Shown here piece after piece: positions 34,060-43,041 of a DNA stretch of 64,000 nt (its first letter is position 1; each line of letters starts with the position of its first letter). Where the stretch lies: NCBI GenBank assembly GCA_964507325.1, contig CAZDQL010000018.1, forward strand, positions 18,214 through 82,213, written 5' to 3'. The position numbers and the translations under genes are program-made. The stretch comes from CAZDQL01 sp964507325 (lineage in GTDB: Bacteria; Planctomycetota; UBA1135; GCA-002686595). Below the pieces are notes generated by a model. It worked only from the letters and a program-made list of their open reading frames with translations. It was not told the origin of the DNA and made no database searches.

Positions 34060-36417
34060 ATGAAGAACGCCTTTCTCTCGCTGGTCCTCTTCTCTTCTCT
34101 CCCGCTCCTGGCGCAGGAGGGCCGCACCCCCGACGCGCTACCCAACGGCTTTTTCGAAGCCGTCTCGGAGGACGGGCCTGCAGGCTGGAGGCGCGTGACC
34201 TGGAACGGATCGGGGCGCATCGAGCACGTCGAAGTGGCGCGCAGCGGGCAGCGCAGCGTCCTGCTCTCCTCCGACCAGGGCGGCGACCTGAGCTGGACCA
34301 CCACCGCCGTGGTCGAGCCCTTCGCGCGCTACCGCCTGTCGGGTTGGATCCGCACGCAGGACGTCGAAGCCGGCAGCGGCCGCGGGGCGCTCTTCAACCT
34401 GCACGACATGCAGCCGCTGGCGACCGCCGCCCTCACCGGTACGAACGACTGGACGCGCGTCGAGCTCGAGTTCGAGACCGAAGAGCGCGACGCGGTCCAG
34501 GTCAACTGCCTCTTCGGTGGGTGGGGGCTGTCGACGGGCCAGGCCTGGTACGACGACCTGACCCTCGAGCTCCTCGAACGTCACCCCCAACCGGAGCCCT
34601 TCGTCACCGTCCACGCCGATCGGGTGGGGGAGCCGATCTCGAAGTACGTCTACGGCCAATTCATCGAGCACCTGGGGCGCTGCATCTACGGCGGGATCTG
34701 GGCGGAGATGCTCGTCGACCGCAAGTTCTTCCACGCCGTGGGCTCGGAGGCGTCCACTTGGCGGGTGATCGGGCCGGCCGAGGGGGTGCGCATGTCGTCG
34801 GAGGAGCCCTTCGTCGGTGAGCACACGCCCGAAGTGCTGCTCGCCGGGGCTGGCGAGCGGCGCGGTATCGTCCAAAGGGGCCTCTCTTTCCGCCAGGGAC
34901 GCACCTACACGGGCTACATCTGGCTCGCCTCATCGGGGGGGCCGATGGAGGTGACTTGGCGCATGGGGGGGTCCAACGACCCCATGACAGGCCTCGCGAC
35001 GACCTTCGGCCTCGAGGGGGATTCGGCCCCTGGGGAGTGGAAGCTGGAGTACCTCCGCCATCAGCCCGGCAGCGACACCGACGACGGCCGGCTCGAGATC
35101 CTCGCCGAGGGTGAGGGAATCCTGCGCATCGGCCCCGTCTCCCTGATGCCCGACGACAACGTCAACGGCATGCGCGCCGACACCCTCGAGCTCCTGCGGC
35201 GTCTCGACTCCCCGGTCTACCGCTGGCCGGGGGGCAACTTCGTCAGCGGCTACGACTGGCGCGACGGGATCGGCGATCGCGATCGCCGGCCGCCGCGCAA
35301 GAATCCGGCTTGGCAGGGGATCGAGGCCAACGACTTCGGCCTGGACGAGTTCATGGTCTTCTGCCGCGAGCTGGGGACCGAGCCGTACATCGCCCTCAAC
35401 TCCGGTCTCGGCAGCGTCGAGAGCGCGGTGGACGAGCTGCTCTACGCCAACGCCCCGGCGGACACGCCCCTCGGCGCCGAGCGCGCGGCCAACGGCCACC
35501 CCGAACCCTACGGCGTGCACTACTGGGGTATCGGCAACGAGATGTACGGCGGCTGGCAGCTCGGAAACGTGCCGCTGGAGCAGTACGTCGTGCGCCACAA
35601 CGATTTCGCCCGCGCCCTGCGCGCCGCCGATCCCTCGATCGAGCTGGTGGCGGTGGGCGCGGTGGGGGCGTGGAGCGAGGGGATGCTCGAGAACTGCGCC
35701 GATCACATGGACCTGATCAGCGAGCACTTCTACTGCCAGGAGCGCTCCGGGCTGCGCTCCCACGTGCGCCAGATCCCCGACAGCGTGCGGCGCATCGCCG
35801 AGGCGCACCGGCGCTACCGCGAGGAGATCGCGGGGCTCGCGGAGCGCGACATCCGCATCGCCCTCGACGAGTGGAACTACTGGTACGGCCCGCACGTCTT
35901 CGGCGAGCTCGGCACGCGCTACTTCCTGAAGGACGGCCTGGGGGTCGCCGCCGGCCTGAACGAGATGGCTCGCCACAGCGACCTCTACTTCATGGCCAAC
36001 TACGCCCAGACGGTCAACGTCATCGGCGCCATCAAGACCAGCCCCACCGCGGCGGCGATGGAGACCACCGGGCTGGTGCTCGAGCTCTACCGGCAGCGCT
36101 TCGGCACCCTGCCGGTGGAGACGGAGAGCGCGTCGCCCCTCGACGCCCAGGCCGCCTGGAGCGAGGACCGCCGCACCCTCACCCTGGCCGTGGTCCACGC
36201 CGGGCGCGCTCCCCTCGCGGTGCCGCTCGAGGTGCGTGGAGCGCGCCTGACCGGGAAGGGCTCCTGCTACGTGCTCGCCGGAGACGACCCGCAGACGTTC
36301 AACGACCCCGACCAGCCGCCGAGCCTCACCGTCGAGCGCTTCGACGTGAGTGACCTGGCCGACACGCTCCCCCTCCCGCCGTGCAGCGTGACCCTGTGGG
36401 TGCTCGAAGTGGAGTGA
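34060..36417 (+). CDS. Glycoside hydrolase family 51 alpha-L-arabinofuranosidase with N-terminal CBM
   Basis: A 785-residue secreted enzyme; the ATG at 34060 begins a signal peptide (AFLSLVLFSSLPLLAQ), while the longer frame from 33964 has none. An N-terminal carbohydrate-binding module (about 25-175) leads into the GH51 barrel (GQFIEHLGRCIYGGIWAEM, YRWPGGNFVSGYDWRDGIG). The acid/base is E494 in WGIGNEMYGG and the nucleophile is E604 in IALDEWNYWYG, both in the family consensus. A beta-sandwich domain closes the protein. It should release arabinofuranose from arabinan or arabinoxylan, matching the GH127 and furanose importer downstream. Confidence 0.93.
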   Translation: MKNAFLSLVLFSSLPLLAQEGRTPDALPNGFFEAVSEDGPAGWRRVTWNGSGRIEHVEVARSGQRSVLLSSDQGGDLSWTTTAVVEPFARYRLSGWIRTQDVEAGSGRGALFNLHDMQPLATAALTGTNDWTRVELEFETEERDAVQVNCLFGGWGLSTGQAWYDDLTLELLERHPQPEPFVTVHADRVGEPISKYVYGQFIEHLGRCIYGGIWAEMLVDRKFFHAVGSEASTWRVIGPAEGVRMSSEEPFVGEHTPEVLLAGAGERRGIVQRGLSFRQGRTYTGYIWLASSGGPMEVTWRMGGSNDPMTGLATTFGLEGDSAPGEWKLEYLRHQPGSDTDDGRLEILAEGEGILRIGPVSLMPDDNVNGMRADTLELLRRLDSPVYRWPGGNFVSGYDWRDGIGDRDRRPPRKNPAWQGIEANDFGLDEFMVFCRELGTEPYIALNSGLGSVESAVDELLYANAPADTPLGAERAANGHPEPYGVHYWGIGNEMYGGWQLGNVPLEQYVVRHNDFARALRAADPSIELVAVGAVGAWSEGMLENCADHMDLISEHFYCQERSGLRSHVRQIPDSVRRIAEAHRRYREEIAGLAERDIRIALDEWNYWYGPHVFGELGTRYFLKDGLGVAAGLNEMARHSDLYFMANYAQTVNVIGAIKTSPTAAAMETTGLVLELYRQRFGTLPVETESASPLDAQAAWSEDRRTLTLAVVHAGRAPLAVPLEVRGARLTGKGSCYVLAGDDPQTFNDPDQPPSLTVERFDVSDLADTLPLPPCSVTLWVLEVE

Positions 36418-36445
36418 GCCCGTGGCGGCTCCGGGCTTCAGCGCA

Positions 36446-38359
36446 TCATTGTCGACGCAGCACCTGCCGGAACTCCGCCCGCACGTGCTGCTCCTCCCAC
36501 GCGTAGTCGAGCGCCAGCCACGCGACCAGCCCTCCGTCGGGGCCCCGTTCGAGCCGCCCGGGCAGGTGACACCACAGGTCCTTCCCCCCGAGTCTGCGCA
36601 GCGACAGCACCAACTCGTCGCCGACCCGGGCGACGGTGCCGGCGATCCGCCCCAGGGGCGCCCGCACTTCGATCTGCCCGTCGGCCGCGATCTGCCAGGT
36701 CGCACCGCGCAGCATGTCTTGCACTCCGGCGGCCGCCTGCGGCTGCGGGATCGGGCGTTTCTCGACGTACAAGCCGTAGGAAGGGCTGCCGGGCTCGCCG
36801 GCGACCTCCTGGCGGGTCCACCAGAGGAAGCTGAACGCATCCGGTTCGCCCGCCACGTAGCCGCCCGTCGGGTCCGGGGCGGGCACCGCCGCCGCCGCGG
36901 CACCGGGTATCCGGACGGTCTGCACGAATTCGCCTTCGAGGATGCCCTGATGGGCGCACTTGTAGAACGCGTGCACCTCGAACGCGTCACCCCCGAGCGG
37001 CACCAGTGCGCCGCGGATGAAGCTCTTGTCCGGGTCGGTACGCGTCCGTCCACGGCTGGTGGTCGTGAAGATCAGCGCGTGGTGGTACAGGTCGGCGGTG
37101 CCCCGGCACACCAGCGGTCCCTCCATGGCCGGGTCGGCGCCGGCGGCAGCGAACACCAGACTGCCGGAGGGGCCGATGATCCAACTCGCGCCGGTAACGT
37201 GCCGCGCGACCTGTGCGGCCGCCGCCGCAGGAGTCAACGGCGTCTCCTTGTTGCCGGTCACGATGTACTGCCCGGCGACCGTCATCCCGGTGGATTCGAT
37301 CTTCAGGCCCTGGGCGCCGATCACCCGCGGCTGCCCGCCGGTGTGGGCCCCGACGTAGCTCGCGAAGGGGCGCGGCGGCGGGGGAGGGGGCGGCGCGACC
37401 CCGCGCAGCACCGCGACGCCGAATGGACGGCAACGCGGTCCGAAGCGCCACCAGCGAGTTCGGCTGCCATCGGCGCCGAGCACGAACAGACCGCCGGTTC
37501 CGCCCGGCCCGACGTACATCCTGGGATCCGCGACCAGCCACGCATCGCGCGTCCACGGTGCGATCCCGGTCGGGTGACGCATTGGACGCGCTCTCCCATC
37601 GGGAGTCGCGAAGGTCAGGTCCTGCAGGCGACCGTCCGGGTGCCGGCACAGGATTCCGCCGAGAATGTCGGAGGCCTCGTCCCCGGCATCGACCAGGAGC
37701 AACCGCCCCGCGCCGTCGACCAAGAGCTGGGTCGGGGCGCGCCAGAACGTGTCGTGCTTGGGCTGGCCAGGCTCCCGATTGGTGATCAGCGGCTGCGCGG
37801 CGGCCGGGACCCTGCTGCCGTCGAGGTGGACCAACGCGCCCTGCGTCTCCAGCCCGTGCTGGCCCACTACGTACCCACTAGCGGCGAACAGCCCGCCGCC
37901 AGGCGCGGCCGTCCCGCAGGACAGGTAGTCGAGCTCGCCGGCCAAGGGCCCCAACAGCGAGGTGAAGGTCCCGTCGGGCTCGAGCCGGTCCAGCGCTCCG
38001 CCGCAGCCGAACAGGAGCACCCGCCCCGCACCGTCCAGGCCGAGAGCCGGGGCGGTGCTGCCGATCTGCGGTCGTGCGACCACCGCACCGGAGCCGTCGG
38101 CGCCGATGCGCCAGAGGCGCCCGCGGCCGCCGGTGCCGGGCGCCGGTCGGTCGAGCACGTAGACCACACCCGCGTTCGGGTCCGCCACCAGGCTGGCCGG
38201 CCGAGAGAAGCGAGCAGTGCCGAATGGCACGACGCGGTCCCCGATCATCCGGAACAGCACCGGCTGGTCTTCGGCGATGTGAACCACCAGGTCGCCCTGA
38301 GCCTGGGAGCACGAGATCGCGAGCAACGAAACCAGCGCGGGGCATACCATCGAGAGCAT
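36446..38359 (-). CDS. Secreted beta-propeller-type protein, function unknown
   Basis: A 637-residue exported protein. The ATG at 38359 is fixed by the strong ribosome site AGGAGGTG eight bases before it and by the signal peptide (MVCPALVSLLAISCSQA, possibly a lipoprotein). The first ~340 residues repeat short blade motifs (VVYVLDRPAP, LWRIGADGSG, ALGLDGAGRVLLF, LLVDGAGRLLLVDAG), like NHL/SMP-30 propellers. A proline run (APPPPPPPRPF) links to a C-terminal region of unclear fold (~290 residues). It is divergent from the sugar-binding lipoprotein gene. No catalytic residues are recognisable. Confidence 0.72.
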   Translation of the reverse strand: MLSMVCPALVSLLAISCSQAQGDLVVHIAEDQPVLFRMIGDRVVPFGTARFSRPASLVADPNAGVVYVLDRPAPGTGGRGRLWRIGADGSGAVVARPQIGSTAPALGLDGAGRVLLFGCGGALDRLEPDGTFTSLLGPLAGELDYLSCGTAAPGGGLFAASGYVVGQHGLETQGALVHLDGSRVPAAAQPLITNREPGQPKHDTFWRAPTQLLVDGAGRLLLVDAGDEASDILGGILCRHPDGRLQDLTFATPDGRARPMRHPTGIAPWTRDAWLVADPRMYVGPGGTGGLFVLGADGSRTRWWRFGPRCRPFGVAVLRGVAPPPPPPPRPFASYVGAHTGGQPRVIGAQGLKIESTGMTVAGQYIVTGNKETPLTPAAAAAQVARHVTGASWIIGPSGSLVFAAAGADPAMEGPLVCRGTADLYHHALIFTTTSRGRTRTDPDKSFIRGALVPLGGDAFEVHAFYKCAHQGILEGEFVQTVRIPGAAAAAVPAPDPTGGYVAGEPDAFSFLWWTRQEVAGEPGSPSYGLYVEKRPIPQPQAAAGVQDMLRGATWQIAADGQIEVRAPLGRIAGTVARVGDELVLSLRRLGGKDLWCHLPGRLERGPDGGLVAWLALDYAWEEQHVRAEFRQVLRRQ

Positions 38360-38510
38360 CCACTCACCTCCTGTGTACGCCCGGCGAGCGACAGGGGGGC
38401 CGGGCTTCGAGGTGTGCATTGTAAGCGCCGCCCCGCTGAGCCGCCGGTATACTCACGCCGCGGCCCGACGCGCGACGGCCGACGACGTCCCCAGACGAAG
38501 GAGCAGCGAA

Positions 38511-39479
38511 ATGCGTAGGGCGAAGAGACGAATCGGAATCCTGATTCCGCTGGTTGCGGCAGCAGCGCTGTTCGTCGCGTGTGGAAATGGCGGCGAGGAG
38601 GGCGACAAGATCGTCGTCGGCTTCTCCCAGATCGGTGCCGAGAGCGCCTGGCGCACCGCCAACACCGAATCGATCAAGGCGGAGGCCGACAAACGCGGCA
38701 TCGTCCTGCACTTCGCCGACGCCCAGCAGAAGCAGGAGAACCAGATCAAGGCGATCCGCACCTTCGTCAACCAGGGCGTCGACGTGATCGCCTTCTCCCC
38801 GGTGGTCGAGACCGGATGGGAGCCGGTGCTGCGCGAGGCCCAAACGCTGGGCATCCCGGTCGTCCTCTCCGACCGCGCGGTCGACGTCACCGACGAGGAG
38901 CTGTACGTCACCTTCATCGGCTCCGACTTCGTCGAGGAGGGCCGCCGGGCGGCGCGCTGGCTGCTCGAGGCCACCGGTGGCACCGCCGCCATCGCCGAGC
39001 TGCAGGGCACCCCCGGCTCGGCCCCGGCGATCGACCGCAAGACGGGCTTCGAGGAGGTGATCGCCGAGCATCCCGGCATGCAGATCCTCAAGTCCCAGAG
39101 CGGCGACTTCACGCGCGCCAAGGGCAAGGAGGTGATGGAGTCCTTCCTCAAGAGCCCCGATGGGGCCTCCCTCACCGCCCTCTACGCCCACAACGACGAC
39201 ATGGCCCTGGGGGCGATCCAGGCGCTGGAGGAGGCGGGCATCGAGCCGGGCGAGGACGTCCTGATCGTCTCCGTCGACGCGGTGCGCGGTGCGTTCGAGG
39301 CGATGGTCGAGGGCAAACTCAACTGCACCGTGGAGTGCAATCCGCTGATCGGCCCGCAGCTCTTCGACGCCGTCGAGGCGATCGTGGCGGGGGAGAGCGT
39401 CTCCAAACGCGTGGTCATCGAAGAGGGCGTCTTCACCCAGGAGACCGCCGCGGAGGACCTCAAGACGCGCAAGTACTGA
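38511..39479 (+). CDS. ytfQ: Sugar ABC transporter substrate-binding lipoprotein (YtfQ-like)
   Basis: A 322-residue periplasmic-binding lipoprotein; AAGGAG precedes the ATG and the lipobox is LFVAC (Cys24). The two-lobe ribose-binding fold shows as KIVVGFSQIGAESAWRTAN, RTFVNQGVDVIAFSP and VIAFSPVVETGWEPVL, then IGSDFVEEGRRAARWLLE and ALYAHNDDMALGAIQALEEA. The DAQQKQENQIKAIRTF segment is typical of YtfQ. E. coli YtfQ binds galactofuranose (and arabinofuranose-like sugars), and the flanking GH51 and GH127 genes point to arabinofuranose here. It leads a four-gene importer operon. Confidence 0.88.
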   Translation: MRRAKRRIGILIPLVAAAALFVACGNGGEEGDKIVVGFSQIGAESAWRTANTESIKAEADKRGIVLHFADAQQKQENQIKAIRTFVNQGVDVIAFSPVVETGWEPVLREAQTLGIPVVLSDRAVDVTDEELYVTFIGSDFVEEGRRAARWLLEATGGTAAIAELQGTPGSAPAIDRKTGFEEVIAEHPGMQILKSQSGDFTRAKGKEVMESFLKSPDGASLTALYAHNDDMALGAIQALEEAGIEPGEDVLIVSVDAVRGAFEAMVEGKLNCTVECNPLIGPQLFDAVEAIVAGESVSKRVVIEEGVFTQETAAEDLKTRKY

Positions 39480-39480
39480 C

Positions 39481-41028
39481 GTGCCGCCCGGATCCTCCCC
39501 CGCTTCCTCCCCCCTCTCTCCCCCCCGCCTCGAGGCGCGGGGCCTCTCCAAGCGCTTCCCGGGCGTGCAGGCCCTCGACGCGGTGGACTTCACCGTCCGC
39601 GCGGGCGAGGTGCACGCCCTGATGGGGGAGAACGGGGCGGGCAAGAGCACCCTGATCAAGGTCCTGACCGGCGTCCACCGGCGCGACGGTGGCCAGGTGC
39701 GGATCGACGGGCGGGAGATCGAGCCGCGCACGCCGCGCGAGGCCGGGGAGCTCGGGATCAGCACCGTCTATCAAGAGGTCAACCTGATCCCGCACCTCTC
39801 GGTGGCCGAGAACGTCTGCCTGGGGCGCGAACCCACGCACCTGGGCAGGATCCGCTGGCGCGAGGTGACGCGCCGGGCGCGGGAGGCGCTGGCGCGGGTC
39901 GACCTGGACTTGGATCCCCGACGCGAGCTGTCCTCCTGCCCGATCGCCGTCCAGCAGATGGTCGCCATCGCCCGCGCACTGGACGTGGATGCGCGCCTCC
40001 TGATCCTGGACGAACCGACCTCGAGCCTGGACGCCGACGAGGTCGAGGAGCTCTTCGCCCTGCTGCGTCGGCTGCGCGAGCGGGGCCTGGGGATCGTCTT
40101 CGTGACGCACTTCCTCGACCAGGTCTACGCCATCAGCGACCGCATCACCGTGTTGCGCGACGGGCGCCTGGTGGGTGAGTGGGAGACGGCGCGCTTGCCG
40201 CGCGTCGAGCTGGTGTCGCGCATGGTCGGCAAGCAGCTCGCCGAGCAGCCGGTGGCGGCCGACGCCGGCGCGCCGCAAGCGGCGCAGGAGGAGCGACCGC
40301 TGCTCGCAGCCCGCGGCTTGGCGCGCCGCGGTTCGATCCAGCCCTTCGACCTCGACGTGAGCCCCGGACGGGTGGTCGGGGTGGCTGGGCTCTTGGGCTC
40401 GGGCCGCAGCGAGCTGGTCCGGCTCCTCTTCGGCGCCGACCGCGCCGACGCCGGCGAGCTACGCGTCGACGGCGCACGAACTGCGCTGCGCTCCCCGCGC
40501 CAGGCGATCCGGCTCGGCTTCGGCTACACCCCCGAGAACCGCAAGGTCGACGGCATCATCCCGACTCTGTCGGTGCGCGAGAACGTCGTGCTCGCGCTCC
40601 AGGGCCGGCGCGGAGCCTGGCGGCGGCTGCCCCTGCGCGAGCAGGAGCAGGTCGCCACGCGTTTCGTCCAGGCGCTGGGGATCAAGGTCTCCGGCCTCGA
40701 ACAACCCGTCGGCACCCTCAGCGGGGGCAACCAGCAAAAGGTCCTGCTGGCGCGCTGGCTGGCCACCGCGCCGCGCCTCCTGATCCTCGACGAGCCCACG
40801 CGGGGGATCGACGTCGGCGCACGGGCGGAGATCGAGCGGCTGATCGCCGAGCTGGGCGCCGAGGGGATGGCGGTGCTGCTCGTCAGCTCGGAGTTGGAGG
40901 AGATCGTGCGCGTGGCGGGCTCGGTCGTGGTGCTGCGCGACCGCGCCAAGGTGGCGGAGCTCTTCGGCGAGCAAGTGGACGTGGACACCATCCTGCGGGC
41001 GATCGCCAAACACGACGATGCAGATTGA
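39481..41028 (+). CDS. ytfR: Sugar ABC transporter ATP-binding protein, two ATPase domains (YtfR-like)
   Basis: A 515-residue protein starting at GTG one base after the binding-protein stop. The first ATPase has the Walker A GENGAGKST (49-57) and Walker B LLILDEPTSSLD. Its signature is the degenerate CPIAVQQMVAIA usual for this class. The second domain has a degenerate P-loop (GLLGSGRSELVRLLFG) and a canonical LSGGNQQKVLLARWLA plus LLILDEPTRGIDVG. This is the standard CUT2 design with two unequal sites. It overlaps the first permease gene by 11 bases, so coupled translation is likely. Confidence 0.94.
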   Translation: MPPGSSPASSPLSPPRLEARGLSKRFPGVQALDAVDFTVRAGEVHALMGENGAGKSTLIKVLTGVHRRDGGQVRIDGREIEPRTPREAGELGISTVYQEVNLIPHLSVAENVCLGREPTHLGRIRWREVTRRAREALARVDLDLDPRRELSSCPIAVQQMVAIARALDVDARLLILDEPTSSLDADEVEELFALLRRLRERGLGIVFVTHFLDQVYAISDRITVLRDGRLVGEWETARLPRVELVSRMVGKQLAEQPVAADAGAPQAAQEERPLLAARGLARRGSIQPFDLDVSPGRVVGVAGLLGSGRSELVRLLFGADRADAGELRVDGARTALRSPRQAIRLGFGYTPENRKVDGIIPTLSVRENVVLALQGRRGAWRRLPLREQEQVATRFVQALGIKVSGLEQPVGTLSGGNQQKVLLARWLATAPRLLILDEPTRGIDVGARAEIERLIAELGAEGMAVLLVSSELEEIVRVAGSVVVLRDRAKVAELFGEQVDVDTILRAIAKHDDAD

Positions 41029-42034
41029 GGCGGCCAAGGCACGACGGCGCGAGACCCTGGGGCGGCTCATCTGGCCGCTCGCCGCGCTGGTGCTGCTCTG
41101 CGCCTTCAACCTCTTCTTCACCGAACGCTTCTTCCACGTCGAGTGGCGAGGCGGGCACCTCTACGGCACGCCGATCGACATCCTGAACCACGGCTCCAAG
41201 GTCATGCTGCTGTCGCTGGGGATGGCCCTGGTGATCGCCACCGGCGGGGTCGACCTCTCGGTGGGGGCGGTGATGGCGATCGCCGGGGCGGTGGCCGCGG
41301 TGGGGATCAACCGCCCCGACGCGGGCTTCCTCCCGGTGGTCGGTGCCGCGCTGGGGGTGTCGCTCCTGGCGGGGGCCTGGAACGGGGCCCTGGTGGCCTA
41401 CGGGCGCGTCCAGCCGATCGTCGCCACCCTGGTCCTGATGGTGGCCGGGCGGGGGGTGGCGCAGCTGATCACCGACGGGCAGATCGTCACCTTCACCGAC
41501 GAGCGGCTGGTGTTCCTGGGCAACGGGCACCTCTTCGGCCTGCCCTTCCCGGTCACGCTGGTCTTGGTGACGCTGCTGGTGACGTCACTCCTGACGCGGC
41601 GCACCGCCCTGGGGCTGTTCATCGAGTCGGTCGGCGACAACGAGACCGCCGCGCGGCTGTCGGGGATCGACGCGCGCAAGGTCAAGCTCGCCACCTACGT
41701 CTTCGCCGGGCTGTGCGCCGGGCTGGCCGGCTTGGTGGCGGCCTCGAACATCAAGTGCGCCGACTCCAACAACGCCGGGCTGTTCCTGGAGCTGGACGCC
41801 ATCCTGGCGGTGGTGATCGGTGGCACGGCGCTGACGGGGGGGCGCTTCTACCTGGTCGGAGCGCTGGTCGGGGCGCTCCTGATCCAGACGCTGACCACCA
41901 CCATGTACATGCGCGACGTCAGCGCCGACGTGGCGCCGGTTCCCAAGGCGCTGGTGGTCGTGGCGGTGTGTCTCCTGCAGTCCCCCGCCTTCCGCGCCGA
42001 GCTCTTGCGCCTGGTGGGTAGGAGGCGAACGTGA
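41018..42034 (+). CDS. ytfT: Sugar ABC transporter permease (YtfT-like)
   Basis: A 338-residue inner-membrane protein with 8-10 hydrophobic helices of the RbsC/YtfT class. The core motif is GGVDLSVGAVMAIAGAVAA, followed by TLVLMVAGRGVAQLI and GDNETAARLSGIDARKVK, the coupling loop region. It pairs with the next permease to form a heterodimer, unlike the single-permease importer at 61.3 kb. Its start is inside the ATPase gene and its end overlaps the next start by four bases. Confidence 0.92.
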   Translation: MQIEAAKARRRETLGRLIWPLAALVLLCAFNLFFTERFFHVEWRGGHLYGTPIDILNHGSKVMLLSLGMALVIATGGVDLSVGAVMAIAGAVAAVGINRPDAGFLPVVGAALGVSLLAGAWNGALVAYGRVQPIVATLVLMVAGRGVAQLITDGQIVTFTDERLVFLGNGHLFGLPFPVTLVLVTLLVTSLLTRRTALGLFIESVGDNETAARLSGIDARKVKLATYVFAGLCAGLAGLVAASNIKCADSNNAGLFLELDAILAVVIGGTALTGGRFYLVGALVGALLIQTLTTTMYMRDVSADVAPVPKALVVVAVCLLQSPAFRAELLRLVGRRRT

Positions 42035-43011
42035 AGCCGCGCATCGCCTCCAAGCACATCCCGCTGCTGGCGACCGCCGCGGTGCTGGTCACCCTCTACG
42101 TGGCGGGCTGTGTGGCCTACCCGAACTTCTCCTCGCCGCGGGTGGTGGTCGCGCTGCTCGGCGACAACGCCTTCCTGGGGATCGCGGCGGTGGGCGCCAC
42201 CTTCGTCATCCTGTCGGGGGGGATCGACCTCTCGGTCGGCTCGGTGGTGGCGATGACGAGCACCTTGATCGCCGTCCTGATCGACGGCGGTTGGGATCCA
42301 CGCCTGGCGATCCTCGTGGCCTTGGCCTGTGGAGGGGCGTTGGGCACCGGCATGGGGACGTTGATCCACCGCTACCGCCTACCTCCCTTCCTGGTGACGC
42401 TGGCCGGGATGTTCTTCGCGCGCGGTCTGGGGTTCGTCGTGCACCCCCAGTCGCTCGGCATCAAGCACCCCTTCTACCTCGACACCGTCTCGCGCGACCT
42501 GGCCGTGCCGTTGGGGGAGCGCCTGTACCTGCCCTTCACCGCCACCTGCTTCCTGGCGGTGCTCGTCCTGGGGATCTACGTGGCGCACCACACGCGCTTC
42601 GGTCGCGCCGTGTACGCCCTGGGGGGGGACGAGGAGGCCGCGACGCTGATGGGGGTGCCGATCGCCCGCACGCGCGTCCTGGTCTACACCTTCGCGGGGC
42701 TGTGCTCGGCGCTGGCGGGGGTGGTGTACACCTTCTACACCCAGTCCGGAAACCCCGCCTCCTGCGTCGGCTTCGAGCTGGACGCGATCGCGGCGGTGGT
42801 GATCGGCGGCACCCTGCTCACCGGCGGCGTCGGCTTCGTCGGCGGGACGGCGATCGGCGTGCTGATCCTGGGGCTGATCCAGAGCCTGATCACCTTCCAG
42901 GGCACCCTCAACACCTGGTGGACGCGCATCGCCGTCGGCCTGCTCCTGCTCGTCTTCCTGGCGCTGCAGAACGTGGTCGTGGCTGCCTCGCGCGGGCGAC
43001 AGACGGGTTGA
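42031..43011 (+). CDS. yjfF: Sugar ABC transporter permease (YjfF-like)
   Basis: A 326-residue membrane protein, start GTG within a GTGA overlap with the upstream permease gene. It has the RbsC-type motif GGIDLSVGSVVAMTS, TLAGMFFARGLGFVVHPQSL, and the coupling loop ALGGDEEAATLMGVPIART. The YtfT/YjfF pairing with YtfQ- and YtfR-like partners in this order is that of the E. coli galactofuranose importer. It ends the importer operon; the next gene follows 30 bases later and is of a different type. Confidence 0.92.
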   Translation: MKPRIASKHIPLLATAAVLVTLYVAGCVAYPNFSSPRVVVALLGDNAFLGIAAVGATFVILSGGIDLSVGSVVAMTSTLIAVLIDGGWDPRLAILVALACGGALGTGMGTLIHRYRLPPFLVTLAGMFFARGLGFVVHPQSLGIKHPFYLDTVSRDLAVPLGERLYLPFTATCFLAVLVLGIYVAHHTRFGRAVYALGGDEEAATLMGVPIARTRVLVYTFAGLCSALAGVVYTFYTQSGNPASCVGFELDAIAAVVIGGTLLTGGVGFVGGTAIGVLILGLIQSLITFQGTLNTWWTRIAVGLLLLVFLALQNVVVAASRGRQTG

Positions 43012-43041
43012 TTCCGGCGCGCCGCGCGGCGGCGTTGCACA

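Noticed and set aside
38448..38453. TATACT as -10 box for the YtfQ-like operon
   Set aside because: The nearest TTG-type -35 (TTGTAA at 38419) is 23 bases away, too far for a normal sigma-70 promoter.
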